This document shows, in pieces, positions 9,369-18,321 of a DNA stretch of 64,000 nt. The position numbers and the translations under genes are program-made. Position 1 is the first letter of the stretch. Every line of letters starts with the position of its first letter. Location: the NCBI RefSeq assembly GCF_001412655.1, contig NZ_CP012996.1, positions 1,488,001-1,552,000 of the forward strand, in the 5' to 3' direction. This DNA is from Pedobacter sp. PACM 27299. Lineage in GTDB: Bacteria > Bacteroidota > Bacteroidia > Sphingobacteriales > Sphingobacteriaceae. The notes below the pieces were generated by a model that had not been told where the DNA came from, did not search any database, and saw only the letters and a program-made list of their open reading frames with translations.

Positions 9369-10550
9369 TTAATTATAAACAAACGTACCTTTTTCGCTTT
9401 CTATAGTCACTTGTTTCTGCTCAGAAGCTTCTACACGTCCAATAATTTGCGCATCAATATTGAAGCTTTTAGAAATGGCGATAATATCCTCAGCAATTGC
9501 TGCAGGAACATATAATTCCATTCTATGGCCCATATTGAATACTTTGTACATTTCTTTCCAATCTGTGCCAGACTGTTCCTGAATTAGCTGGAACAATGGA
9601 GGAACAGGGAACATATTGTCTTTAATGATATGAACATCATCGTTTACGAAGTGAAGCACTTTAGTCTGCGCTCCGCCACTGCAATGAACGAGTCCGTGAA
9701 TCTGACTTCTATATGCGGTTAAAATCTGTTTGATCACCGGAGCATAAGTACGTGTAGGAGAAAGCACCAGTTTTCCAACGGTAATTTCTGTATCCTCATC
9801 AATCTTAATGGTATCCGTTAACTTTTTGCCACCAGAAAATACCAGGTCAAAAGGAACAGAAGGATCAAAGCTTTCTGGATAGCTTGTGGCCACCGACTTA
9901 TCAAAAACATCATGTCTGGCTGAAGTAAGCCCGTTAGAGCCCATACCACCGTTATATTCAGTTTCGTAAGTAGCTTGTCCGGAAGATGAAAGACCAACGA
10001 TCACATCACCAGCCTGAATCTTATGGTTGCTAATGATCTTTTCTCTTTCAATTCTGCAGGTTACCGTAGAATCTACAATGATGGTGCGCACAAGGTCGCC
10101 TACATCAGCAGTTTCACCGCCTGTAGAGTAGATCGAGATGCCTAGTTCTCTAAGTTCAGCAAGGATTTCTTCAGTACCATTGATGATTGCAGCAATTACT
10201 TCTCCTGGGATCAGGTTTTTGTTACGTCCGATAGTAGAAGATAAAAGGATTTGGTCTGTAGCTCCTACACAAATCAAATCGTCGATGTTCATGATGATGG
10301 CATCCTGAGCAATTCCTTTCCATACGGAAATATCACCTGTTTCTTTCCAGTATACGTAGGCTAGGGAAGATTTAGTTCCTGCACCATCTGCATGCATAAT
10401 GTTGCAGAATGCGTCATCATTCCCTAAAATATCAGGTATGATTTTACAGAAGGCTTGCGGATAAATACCTTTATCTATATTCTTGATGGCTTGGTGCACA
10501 TCTTCTTTTGACGCAGAAACGCCACGTTGGTTGTACCTGTTATCACTCAT
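9369..10550 (-). CDS. purM: Phosphoribosylformylglycinamidine cyclo-ligase (AIR synthetase)
   Basis: This 393-residue protein of the PurM/SelD/HypE ATP-dependent fold closes FGAM to aminoimidazole ribotide, the fifth step of purine synthesis. Recognisable segments are HADGAGTKSSLAY near residue 54, the metal/ATP-site DAIIMNIDDLICVGA near 84, the glycine-rich STGGETADVGD near 141, VGLSSSGQATYETEYNGG and the HCSGG motif near 293. The length and divergent N-terminus are typical of the longer Bacteroidota form. It lies 119 bp after glnN on the same strand, separated by a terminator. Cytosolic. The purL gene is 40 kb away in this window. Confidence 0.93.
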   Translation of the reverse strand: MSDNRYNQRGVSASKEDVHQAIKNIDKGIYPQAFCKIIPDILGNDDAFCNIMHADGAGTKSSLAYVYWKETGDISVWKGIAQDAIIMNIDDLICVGATDQILLSSTIGRNKNLIPGEVIAAIINGTEEILAELRELGISIYSTGGETADVGDLVRTIIVDSTVTCRIEREKIISNHKIQAGDVIVGLSSSGQATYETEYNGGMGSNGLTSARHDVFDKSVATSYPESFDPSVPFDLVFSGGKKLTDTIKIDEDTEITVGKLVLSPTRTYAPVIKQILTAYRSQIHGLVHCSGGAQTKVLHFVNDDVHIIKDNMFPVPPLFQLIQEQSGTDWKEMYKVFNMGHRMELYVPAAIAEDIIAISKSFNIDAQIIGRVEASEQKQVTIESEKGTFVYN

Positions 10551-10596
10551 GTTGTTGCAAAGATAGGGAAACGGCCGAATGTTGAGGCCTTAACCA

Positions 10597-10632
10597 TAAA
10601 AAAATAACCCTTCAAAATTCATTGAAGGGTTA
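10597..10632 (-). terminator. Rho-independent terminator of glnN
   Basis: On the minus strand TAACCCTTCAA and TTGAAGGGTTA pair across a 6-nt loop and are followed by seven T residues. It lies 38 bp after the glnN stop and before purM, so purM probably has its own promoter or depends on read-through. Confidence 0.88.
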
Positions 10633-10669
10633 TAAAAACTAAAATTTAGTGGTTTATTGAGGTTTGGTT

Positions 10670-12856
10670 CTATTTCAAAAACAATAATTCTCTGAATTTT
10701 GGAAGAGGCCATACACTGTCGTCAACAATTTGCTCCAATTTATCAGTGTGGTAACGGATCGTATCGAAGTATGATTTTACATTCTCATCGTAAGCGATTG
10801 CTTTATCACGGCTATCTTCAATAGCATTCGTTTGTTTACGTTCTTCCAGCATCTTATCGATGTTTACTTTCAGACCGCTTAAATGCTCAGACACTTTATT
10901 GATGATGTTAACAGGAGTTTCCAATGCTTCTTTTGAAACGCCTAGATCTTTAAGACCTTTAGCATTTTCAATCAATACATTTTGGTAAGTGATCGTTGCA
11001 GGAATGATCATGCTGTTTACCACTTCACCCATTACCCTTGCTTCGATTTGAAGTTTCTTGTAATAGCTTTCCAATAAGATTTCATGACGAGCGTGTAATT
11101 CACGTTTGCTGAAGATGTTTGTATTGGTGAAAAGCTCAGCAGTTTTATCAGATACATAAGCATCTAATGCTTTTGGTGTGGTTTTGATGTTTGATAAACC
11201 ACGTTTCGCAGCTTCATCTTCCCACTCCTGGCTGTAACCATTTCCTTCAAAACGGATGTCTTTTGATTCTTTAAGGTATTTTTTGATGATGGTTAATAGT
11301 GCCACATCTTTTTTCTCACCCTTTTTGATCAATTTATCAACTTCAACTTTGAATTTATTCAATTGATCAGCAACGATAGCGTTTAATACCGTCATTGGTG
11401 CTGAAGAGTTTTCAGAAGAACCTACTGCTCTTAACTCAAACTTATTACCAGTAAAGGCAAAAGGAGAAGTACGGTTACGGTCGGTCGTGTCAAAAGAGAT
11501 CTGTGGGATCTTAGGAATACCTAACCATAATGAATCTTCGCTTTTTACTTTCTTAATGATGCTTCTTGAAGATTCAATTTCATCTAGCACATCGTTCAAT
11601 TGAGAACCAAGGAAAATAGAAATGATTGCAGGTGGAGCTTCGTTAGCACCTAAACGGTGATCATTGCTCACTGAAGCAATACTTGCTCTTAGAAGATCTG
11701 CATGTTCGTGTACCGCTTTAATCGTGTTCACGAAGAATGTTAAGAACATTAAGTTATTTTTAGGCGTTTTTCCTGGCGACAATAAGTTTTTGCCGGTATC
11801 CGTGATCAACGACCAGTTGTTGTGTTTACCTGAACCATTGATACCTGCATATGGTTTCTCATGTAATAACACTTTGAAGTTATGTTTTATAGCAACTTTC
11901 TCCATTAAATCCATCAACAATTGGTTGTGGTCAATGGCAAGGTTGATTTCTTCATAAATTGGTGCACACTCAAATTGAGAAGGCGCAACCTCATTGTGAC
12001 GGGTTTTCAAAGGAATACCTAATTTTAAGGCTTCGTTTTCAAAATCAACCATGTAAGTGAATACACGCTCAGGGATAGATCCAAAATAATGATCTTCTAA
12101 CTGCTGTCCTTTTGCAGAGATATGACCAAATAAAGCACGACCTGTTAAGGCTAAATCCGGACGAGCATTATACAATGCGCGATCAACAAGGAAATATTCC
12201 TGCTCAATACCTAAAGAAGCGGTTACTTTAGTGATGCCTTTGTCAAAATACTGACAAACGTCAACTGCAGCTTTATCTAAAGCAGATAATGCTTTTAAAA
12301 GAGGGGCTTTATAATCAAGGGCTTCACCTGTGTAAGCAATAAATACAGTAGGAATACAAAGTGTTTTACCTGCTTTGCTTTCCATAATGAATGCTGGAGA
12401 AGAAGGGTCCCATGCAGTATATCCACGTGCTTCGAACGTGTTACGGATACCACCATTAGGGAAACTTGAAGCATCTGGCTCTTGTTGAACCAATGCACTT
12501 CCTGCAAATACTTCAATTGCACCATCCTTACTTGGCTCAAAGAAAGCATCATGTTTTTCTGCTGTAGAACCTGTTAATGGCTGAAACCAGTGCGTGTAGT
12601 GTGTCGCACCTTTAGACATAGCCCAAGTTTTCATTGCAGTAGCGATGTGGTTAGCATCTTCATGGTTAATCAGCTCACCTTGGTCAATCGTTGAACTTAA
12701 TTTTTCAAATACTTCTTTTGATAAGAAGTCTTTCATTTTTTTCTTATCGAAAACATTCACTCCGAAAAACTCAGAAATCTTAGTCGAAGGCGACTTTACT
12801 TCTGGTGAAATTCTTGATTGTGCCTCTTTTAATGCAGTTGTCCTTAAGCTTTTCAT
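10670..12856 (-). CDS. glnN: Type III glutamine synthetase
   Basis: This 728-residue protein has the usual length of the dodecameric GSIII enzymes, which make glutamine from glutamate, ammonia and ATP. It is much longer than GSI. Visible family segments are SLGIEQEYFLVD (near residue 214), the HNEVAPSQFE loop (near 287), INGSGKHNNWSL (near 341), the NRTSPFAFTGNKFELRAVGSS catalytic stretch (near 466), and a C-terminal helical region. Cytosolic nitrogen assimilation. The start is set by MKSLRTTALKEAQSRI, typical of the family. A -7 box lies just upstream on the minus strand. Confidence 0.96.
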   Translation of the reverse strand: MKSLRTTALKEAQSRISPEVKSPSTKISEFFGVNVFDKKKMKDFLSKEVFEKLSSTIDQGELINHEDANHIATAMKTWAMSKGATHYTHWFQPLTGSTAEKHDAFFEPSKDGAIEVFAGSALVQQEPDASSFPNGGIRNTFEARGYTAWDPSSPAFIMESKAGKTLCIPTVFIAYTGEALDYKAPLLKALSALDKAAVDVCQYFDKGITKVTASLGIEQEYFLVDRALYNARPDLALTGRALFGHISAKGQQLEDHYFGSIPERVFTYMVDFENEALKLGIPLKTRHNEVAPSQFECAPIYEEINLAIDHNQLLMDLMEKVAIKHNFKVLLHEKPYAGINGSGKHNNWSLITDTGKNLLSPGKTPKNNLMFLTFFVNTIKAVHEHADLLRASIASVSNDHRLGANEAPPAIISIFLGSQLNDVLDEIESSRSIIKKVKSEDSLWLGIPKIPQISFDTTDRNRTSPFAFTGNKFELRAVGSSENSSAPMTVLNAIVADQLNKFKVEVDKLIKKGEKKDVALLTIIKKYLKESKDIRFEGNGYSQEWEDEAAKRGLSNIKTTPKALDAYVSDKTAELFTNTNIFSKRELHARHEILLESYYKKLQIEARVMGEVVNSMIIPATITYQNVLIENAKGLKDLGVSKEALETPVNIINKVSEHLSGLKVNIDKMLEERKQTNAIEDSRDKAIAYDENVKSYFDTIRYHTDKLEQIVDDSVWPLPKFRELLFLK

Positions 12857-12876
12857 TTATTTGTTTAAAATTTGGT

Positions 12877-12884
12877 CAAAAATA
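12877..12884 (-). promoter_or_regulatory. Candidate -7 promoter box of glnN
   Basis: On the minus strand the sequence reads TATTTTTG, matching TAnnTTTG, 21 bp before the glnN start codon. The leader would be short. No matching -33 element is clear. Confidence 0.4.
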
Positions 12885-13097
12885 TATTTTTTGTTTGGTA
12901 TTTCTCTTGATTTGTTTGTAAAAATACGAATGTCAATAGATAATCAAAGAAATATTTCTCGTTTTTTAGTGTTTTTAGAAAAATAGGCTCAAAAATGGCG
13001 CTGTTGTGCTTTCTCTTTGGGCTTTTTGTTGTTTTTGGCCTAAACTATTAAAAATGGGTATGGATTATGGAATACGAGGGATAATCCCATCATCAGA

Positions 13098-13939
13098 TTG
13101 AAAAACCTTCTAATTATGCTAAACTCCTCTTCAAACCTGTACAAGTCCGAGTGGCTCGACCTTGTATTCAAAAACAGAAATCAAAATTATGGCGCTTTTG
13201 TATTGAGAGCAGAATCGTCAAAAATCCTTTTGCGTTCCCTTTTGATTGCAACACCCTTGTTTGTGATTCCTTTCTTGCTGACCATGATTAATCGTACGCC
13301 GGAAATAGAACAAAGAAAAGATACTGTAGTAGAGTTGAGACCACCAGCAGCACCACTGGTTCCTAAAAAGAAGAAAAAGCGCCAGTGCTGGAACCGGTAA
13401 AAGAAAAGCTAAAGACCTATAAGACGGTAGGCAGCCCAATTGTAGTAGAGACTCCGGTAGCTGAACCGCCTACCTTAAAAGAAATGGAACATGCAGTAGC
13501 AGGCCCGATCACACAGGCGGGCTTAGAAACCAATTTACAGGTGCTGCCAGAAACAGGTAAAGGTGGAAAGGGAGCTGGTGTCGAAGGATCTGGCGGTACA
13601 GCAGAAGTAGACAACCAGATTTATGATGCCAGAGGGATAGAAGTATATCCGGAGTTTGAAGGTGGAATGAAGGGTTGGGCAAGATTTCTTCAAAGAAACC
13701 TGAGGTATCCTAGCTTAGCGCAGGAAAATGAAGTCCAGGGTAGGGTGATGGTGAGTTTCGTGATCGAAAGAGATGGATCCATTTCAGATGTGAAACTAAT
13801 CAGTGGTATTGGTTCAGGTTGTGATGAGGAAGCACTTCGCGTGATTCGTAAATCACCAAAATGGAAACCTGGGCAACAAAATGCGCAGCCGGTTAGGGTG
13901 AGGTATACGATGCCATTGGCTTTCGCATTGGCACAATAA
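13098..13939 (+). pseudogene. Energy transducer TonB, frameshifted
   Basis: Two overlapping frames together make one Bacteroidota TonB. The first (13098-13400) has the N-terminal KSEWLDLVFKNRNQNYGAF motif, one membrane segment (about residues 47-63) and a Pro/Lys stretch. It then stops 7 codons past an A-rich run (13365-13379, AAAAAGAAGAAAAAG). A -1 shift there gives KKAPVLEPVKEKLK and continues to 13939 through the TonB C-terminal domain (GRVMVSFVIERDGSISDVKL, ending in YTMPLAFALAQ). One missing A would explain it. Alternatives are a sequencing error or programmed -1 slippage at the A-rich run. TonB couples inner-membrane proton force to SusC-type receptors. Confidence 0.85.
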
Positions 13940-13956
13940 ATAAGATCAATCGCAGG

Positions 13957-13993
13957 CATCTGCTATATGTATATATAATACATATAGCAGATG
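13957..13993. repeat. Perfect 16-bp inverted repeat
   Basis: CATCTGCTATATGTAT and its exact complement flank a 5-nt ATATA spacer, 18 bp after tonB and just before the end of the convergent PepSY-type pseudogene. There is no T run, so it is not a classical intrinsic terminator, though it may stop or stabilise convergent transcripts. Confidence 0.75.
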
Positions 13994-14005
13994 TCATTGT
14001 AAGGC

Positions 14006-14760
14006 CTAATATTGTACTGAGAACTCTGGTTGCAGAATACGCTTTTTAGGGGATCTTTTCTTTTTCCCTTTTTTCAGCCAGATGATAAAACCAGTAATTG
14101 GTAAACTGGCAGAAATTAAGCTGGCTATAGTAGCTATAATCTTTCCGAATAAACCAAAAAACTGTCCGGTATGAATCTCATATATACTCGCCTCTATGGT
14201 ATCTGCCCGGTTAAAATCTTTGTAAAGTTTGGAGCGGATGAGCTGCCCATTCTCGGAATTATAAAAAAAGGTATTTTGTTTTCTTGCCCAGTCTGAAGAA
14301 TAATTTAATCGGAGCCTGATGCTTCCGTCTTTACGCGTGGATAAACTAGTTAGAATTGAGCCAGGAAATTAAACCATTGCTTTATGGTATATCTGCTGAT
14401 GCCGTTCTGGAATTGTACCTTTGCCTGCTGCTGGTAATAAAGGCTGTGCTGCTTTTTTACCTTCCGTTAACTTGGACCCGCTTAAAAAGCTAACAGCCGT
14501 TTTTACCTCTTTAAAACCAAAATAGAGTCCTGATAAAGAGATCACCAGTAAAATCCCTGAACCATAAAAACCCAATACATTGTGCAGATCATAATTAATA
14601 CGTTTAATAGCGCCTTTCCATTTAATCGTTAGCCCTTGTTTTAATAACCTCATCTGACCGGGAAACCATAAGATTAAACCGCTTATCAGCATCAGCACAA
14701 AAATCACCCAGTTTGTGGCTGAATTGATTGAAATCGGTGGATTTTCGAGAATTTTGGAGA
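14006..14760 (-). pseudogene. PepSY-associated membrane protein, truncated and interrupted
   Basis: The minus-strand frame encodes membrane segments and the NYDLHNVLGFYGS motif of PepSY-associated transmembrane proteins, which are often found with iron uptake genes. It then meets an in-frame TAA at 14369-14371 and continues in the same frame as RKDGSIRLRLNYSSDW, EIHTGQFFGLFGKI and a last membrane helix, to a stop at 14006. The N-terminal first helix and periplasmic domain expected in this family are missing. Homology seems to begin near 14758, and the codons before it do not look like the family. The gene is therefore both 5'-truncated and nonsense-mutated. Confidence 0.75.
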
Positions 14761-14802
14761 AAACTAAGCAAATTAAAGCAAGTGAGAGATCCCAATACAA
14801 AA

Positions 14803-14841
14803 TTGACACGCTAAACAAACAAAGTTGACACGTTAAACAAA
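14803..14841. repeat. 22-bp-period direct repeat upstream of the SDR gene
   Basis: TTGACACGCTAAACAAA (14803) recurs as TTGACACGTTAAACAAA (14825), a 16 of 17 match with two helical turns between copies. It lies 57-95 bp before the SDR start codon and just upstream of a TAnnTTTG box. That is the pattern of a paired activator site; the AraC protein at 16700 is a candidate binder by position only. Confidence 0.55.
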
Positions 14842-14862
14842 ACTAGCACTTTGCGAGCGTCA

Positions 14863-14870
14863 TACATTTG
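14863..14870 (+). promoter_or_regulatory. Candidate -7 promoter box of the SDR gene
   Basis: TACATTTG matches TAnnTTTG, 28 bp before the start codon. There is no clear -33 TTTG, which would fit an activator-dependent promoter using the direct repeat at 14803-14841. Confidence 0.45.
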
Positions 14871-14897
14871 TTCTATAACATTTAAACAAAAAACAAA

Positions 14898-15917
14898 ATG
14901 GAAAAGAACAATTATCAAGGCGCATTACAACAGCCATTGGGTTCAGGTTTTAGTGCTACCTCTACAGCAACAGAAGTGATTAAGGATATTGACCTTACTG
15001 GTAAAATCGCAATTGTAACTGGTGGCAACGCTGGTATTGGTTTAGAAACCACGAAAATACTTGCGGCAGCAGGGGCAACTGTCATCGTACCTGCCAGGGA
15101 TCTGGAAAAAGCTAAAAAGAACCTGAAAGGTATTCCAAGCGTAGAAATTGAAGCAATGGATCTCGCTAAGCCTGATACGATCGATGCATTTGCGGAAAAA
15201 TTCATTGCATCCCACAGACCCCTCCACCTACTGATCAATAATGCCGGAATCATGTGGGTGCCTTTGCAAAGAGACAACCGTGGTATTGAATCACAACTAT
15301 CGACCAATTATTTCGGACAGTTCCAATTGGTAGCGAGATTATGGACTGCTCTTAAAGAGGCAAACGGAGCACGCGTTATAAATGTTTCTTCTCTAGGACA
15401 CCACATGGCAGCTTTCAATTTCGACGATCCGAACTTCGAGCACAGGGAATATCAGACACTACTCGGTTATGGACAGTCAAAAACAGCTAGTAACCTTTTT
15501 GCCCTTGAGCTAGATAACCGTGCAAAAGCACATCTGGTAAGAGCTTATTCTTTACATCCAGGATCAATTGCCGGAACAGAACTGGCCAGAGATGCAGATA
15601 TGGAACTGTTCAAACAGATGGGATTTATTGACAAACATGGCAACATGCGCCCAGAAATACTAGCAAGCCTAAAAACAATCGCACAAGGTGCTGCAACTTC
15701 AATATGGGCTGCAACAAGCCCCTTACTAAACAACATAGGTGGCGTTTATTGCGAAGACGGAGATATTGCCGAGCTTTTTTCTGAACAACCGTTAGTTCAA
15801 ACCAGCGCTAAACTACATCAAAGCGGAGTGATGCCTTATTCATTAGACGAAATCAACGCCAAAAGATTATGGACCCTAACAGAGCAAATGATAGGCGTTG
15901 AATTTAAAATAAGCTAG
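14898..15917 (+). CDS. Short-chain dehydrogenase/reductase, retinol-dehydrogenase-like
   Basis: This 339-residue Rossmann-fold oxidoreductase has the cofactor motif TGGNAGIG (41-48), NNAG (114-117), the catalytic Ser in INVSS (164-165) and YGQSK with Tyr191 and Lys195. The acidic/basic residues after the second strand (PARDLEKAKK) suggest NADP preference. Length and sequence resemble the SDRs annotated as WW-domain- or retinol-dehydrogenase-like oxidoreductases. The substrate is unknown. A wrecked SDR follows after 3 bp and an AraC regulator after that, so this may be a small stress or xenobiotic operon in decay. Confidence 0.9.
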   Translation: MEKNNYQGALQQPLGSGFSATSTATEVIKDIDLTGKIAIVTGGNAGIGLETTKILAAAGATVIVPARDLEKAKKNLKGIPSVEIEAMDLAKPDTIDAFAEKFIASHRPLHLLINNAGIMWVPLQRDNRGIESQLSTNYFGQFQLVARLWTALKEANGARVINVSSLGHHMAAFNFDDPNFEHREYQTLLGYGQSKTASNLFALELDNRAKAHLVRAYSLHPGSIAGTELARDADMELFKQMGFIDKHGNMRPEILASLKTIAQGAATSIWAATSPLLNNIGGVYCEDGDIAELFSEQPLVQTSAKLHQSGVMPYSLDEINAKRLWTLTEQMIGVEFKIS

Positions 15918-15920
15918 GTC

Positions 15921-16650
15921 ATGAAAAATTTAAAAGGAAAAATAGCTCTAATTACGGGCGGTAAAAGCGGTATTGGATATGCCGCTGCAAAAGAGCTGAA
16001 AGTATGCGGTGCAGAGGTAATCATAACTGGACGAAAAAAGAAGCGGTTGAAAAGGCCTCACTAGAACTGGGTGTTATTGGGCTTATTGCTGATCCGTCAA
16101 GTTTAGTAGATATAGATTCGCTAACTGCAGAAGTTGCGAGATAATTCGGTAAAATTGATGTCCTGATGGTTAATGCAGGGTCACAAAATTATCCCTTATT
16201 GAGCAAATGCCCGAATCAATTTTCGATGAGGTGATGAACGTTAATTTCAAGGGTGCCTATTTTACCCTTAGCAAATTCTTTCCCTTGTTAAATGAAAATG
16301 CTTCAGTGATTTTACTGTCCTCTACCTCTGCACATATCTCTCCTCCGCAGGCTTCTATTTATGCGGCCAGCAAAGTAGCTTTGAATGCAGTCATGAAAAT
16401 CGCAACACTAGAATTGGCAGACCGCAAGATCAGGGTAAATGCAGTTAGCCCAGAACCAGTATCAACTGAAATTATAGATAAAATTGGTTTAACCCAATCT
16501 TTGGAAGACCACATGATCAGTACCACTCCTTATCAAGGTTTGGAAAGGCAGAAGAAGTGGCCAAACTGATTGCCTTTCTTTCGAGTGAAGATTCTGCATT
16601 CATCACAGGTTCCGAATATATAATTGATGGCGGTCAGTGGTTTAACAATG
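15921..16650 (+). pseudogene. SDR oxidoreductase with several disruptions
   Basis: The pieces of one classical SDR are spread over three frames. [24 protein letters not shown] starts at 15921. A frameshift near 16040 leads to [14 protein letters not shown], then an in-frame TAA (16142-16144, AR*FGKIDV) and the MVNAG motif. A second shift near 16195 enters the frame holding MNVNFKGAYFTLSKFF, LLSSTS and YAASKVALNA. A third near 16540 leads to [22 protein letters not shown] and a typical IIDGGQW end. Its own stop seems lost; the last frame runs to 16724, inside the next gene. Clearly inactive unless the sequence is faulty. Confidence 0.85.
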
Positions 16651-16699
16651 CTGTGGTTTTCTTTAGCGAAATCCACCTAAAACCAATAACTTTAGCACA

Positions 16700-17503
16700 A
16701 TGGAACATATATCCAAATACCTGACCAGAGACATTAAGCTTTCCAGCTATGAAGACAAGCTGTTCAAATCAGACCTGATGTTCCATGACCACATGCTGGT
16801 CTGGTTTATTTCGGGAGAAACAAAAATCATTCAGTCAAAATCTACCTTCACTTTTAAAACAGGTGATATTTTCCTTATTCCAAGGAATGAATTGGCAACG
16901 ATTATCAACTATCCAAAAAATGGACTACCACATAAAACTGTAGTAATGCATTTATCAATTGAACGGCTCAAAAAATACTACGAAAAAATTGATTCCATAA
17001 AAAAAGGAAAGCCCGAGCAGCAGATCTACCGCTTCAGCAATCATCCACTTTTAGAAAGCTGTCTGGCTTCACTGATACCCTATTTTGATGTAGAAAGTGA
17101 ATTTCCAGAAAGCCTAGCCACACTTAAAATCGAAGAGGCGATTCACATTCTGAGGTTGATTGATCCTGGTGTGGATAGCGTATTGGCCAACTTTGATGTT
17201 CCGGGAAAAATTGATCTGGTTGATTTTATGCAACGCAATTTTATGTTTAATATGTCCTTGAAAAAATTGGGTTACCTAACCGGTCGTAGCTTATCAACTT
17301 TTAACAGAGATTTCAAGAAATTGTTCGACACCTCTCCGCAAAAATGGCTAACCGAGAAAAGACTGGAACTAGCCTATTATCACCTTGCAGAGAAAAAGAA
17401 AAAACCGATCGAGGTTTACCTAGAAGTCGGTTTTGAAGACCTATCTCATTTTTCCTTTATTTTTAAAAAGAAATACGGAATTTCACCAAATCAAATCACA
17501 TAA
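16700..17503 (+). CDS. AraC-family transcriptional regulator
   Basis: This 267-residue protein has an N-terminal cupin-like sensor region (about residues 25-110, with [15 protein letters not shown]) and a C-terminal double helix-turn-helix (about 170-267) containing [25 protein letters not shown] and the AraC signature [25 protein letters not shown]. It lies just after the SDR pair on the same strand. It may activate the SDR promoter, where a 22-bp direct repeat is visible. The effector is unknown. A bidirectional terminator follows. Confidence 0.9.
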   Translation: MEHISKYLTRDIKLSSYEDKLFKSDLMFHDHMLVWFISGETKIIQSKSTFTFKTGDIFLIPRNELATIINYPKNGLPHKTVVMHLSIERLKKYYEKIDSIKKGKPEQQIYRFSNHPLLESCLASLIPYFDVESEFPESLATLKIEEAIHILRLIDPGVDSVLANFDVPGKIDLVDFMQRNFMFNMSLKKLGYLTGRSLSTFNRDFKKLFDTSPQKWLTEKRLELAYYHLAEKKKKPIEVYLEVGFEDLSHFSFIFKKKYGISPNQIT

Positions 17504-17542
17504 ATTCAGTATATCTAACATCTAAGGTGGATAAATGTTAAA

Positions 17543-17568
17543 CAAAAAAAGCAGTCTTTTCAGACTGC
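17543..17568. terminator. Bidirectional terminator between araC-type gene and tRNA-His
   Basis: GCAGTCT and AGACTGC pair across a 4-nt loop. On the minus strand a run of T residues (A7 at 17544-17550) follows, suited to ending the tRNA-His transcript. On the plus strand a shorter T-rich tail follows, which may serve the AraC gene. Confidence 0.75.
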
Positions 17569-17577
17569 TTTCAAAAC

Positions 17578-17655
17578 TGGGGTGGAATATGGGGCTCGAA
17601 CCCACGACCCTCGGTACCACAAACCGATGCTCTAACCAACTGAGCTAAAACCACC
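17578..17655 (-). tRNA. tRNA-His (GTG), minus-strand copy
   Basis: The cloverleaf is readable: extra G-1, D arm GCTC...GAGC, anticodon stem TCGGT/ACCGA with loop TTGTGGT (anticodon GTG), T arm GTGGG-TTCGAGC-CCCAT and an encoded CCA end. Acceptor pairs 5-68 and 6-67 are T-T oppositions. The sequence is identical to the plus-strand copy at 20881, and identity extends about 12 bp upstream (TTGAAAAAACAT). Confidence 0.95.
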
Positions 17656-17830
17656 ATGTTTTTTCAACGTCACAAAAGTACGATTAATATTATTTAATGC
17701 AAATATTTTTGAAGTTTAACACGACCTTTTCTTTTAACCAATTCAATTTCAGCATATTTAATTTTCATATTAATATTTATTAGGAATCATAAATTGCATT
17801 TAAAGCTTAAAAACATAGATTTGTCCAGAT

Positions 17831-18304
17831 ATGATTGAGATTTTTACAGATGGTGCAGCAAGTGGAAACCCCGGACCAGGCGGTTATGGAGTGATTTTGC
17901 GCTCAGGAAAGCATTATAAGGAATTGAGTGGCGGCTTTCGCATGACTACTAATAACCGGATGGAATTATTGGCCGTGATTGAAGGTTTAGAGGCTATTAA
18001 AACTCCCGGACAGCAAGTAACCGTAGTCTCCGATTCCAAATATGTGGTAGATTCTGTAGAAAAGAAATGGGTATTTGGTTGGGTGAAGATAGGCTTCAAG
18101 GGCAAGAAGAATAAAGACCTCTGGAAGCGCTTCCTGGATGTCTATAAATTACATGATGTGAAATTCGTATGGATCAAAGGCCACAACGCCCATCCTGAGA
18201 ATGAGCGTTGTGATCAATTGGCCGTGGCAGCAGGAAAAAACAAAGCTGCATTGGCTATAGATGTAGAGTTTGAAAAAGAGAGAAATAAAGAAACGTTATT
18301 GTAA
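17831..18304 (+). CDS. rnhA: Ribonuclease HI
   Basis: This 157-residue cytosolic endonuclease cuts the RNA strand of RNA-DNA hybrids. The catalytic acidic set is Asp7 (FTDGAASGNPGPGG), Glu45 (NNRMELLAV), Asp68 (VVSDSKYVV) and Asp128 (NERCDQLA), with the flexible-loop His118 in KGHNAHPEN. Length fits the bacterial type I enzyme without an N-terminal hybrid-binding domain. It is convergent with fbp, and a hairpin overlapping its stop codon probably terminates it. Upstream (17656-17830) holds no gene. Confidence 0.97.
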   Translation: MIEIFTDGAASGNPGPGGYGVILRSGKHYKELSGGFRMTTNNRMELLAVIEGLEAIKTPGQQVTVVSDSKYVVDSVEKKWVFGWVKIGFKGKKNKDLWKRFLDVYKLHDVKFVWIKGHNAHPENERCDQLAVAAGKNKAALAIDVEFEKERNKETLL

Positions 18305-18320
18305 CGTTCCTTTATTTTTT
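18287..18320 (+). terminator. Terminator overlapping the end of rnhA
   Basis: AAAGAAACGTTA (18287-18298) and TAACGTTCCTTT (18302-18313) pair with one mismatch across a 3-nt loop and are followed by ATTTTTTA. The stem includes the rnhA stop codon. Confidence 0.65.
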
Positions 18321-18321
18321 A

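Noticed and set aside
9369..10550. SelD or HypE instead of PurM
   Set aside because: The fold is shared, but the HADGAGTKSS and MNIDDLICVGA segments and overall length fit AIR synthetase, and the Sec/Cys loop of SelD is absent.
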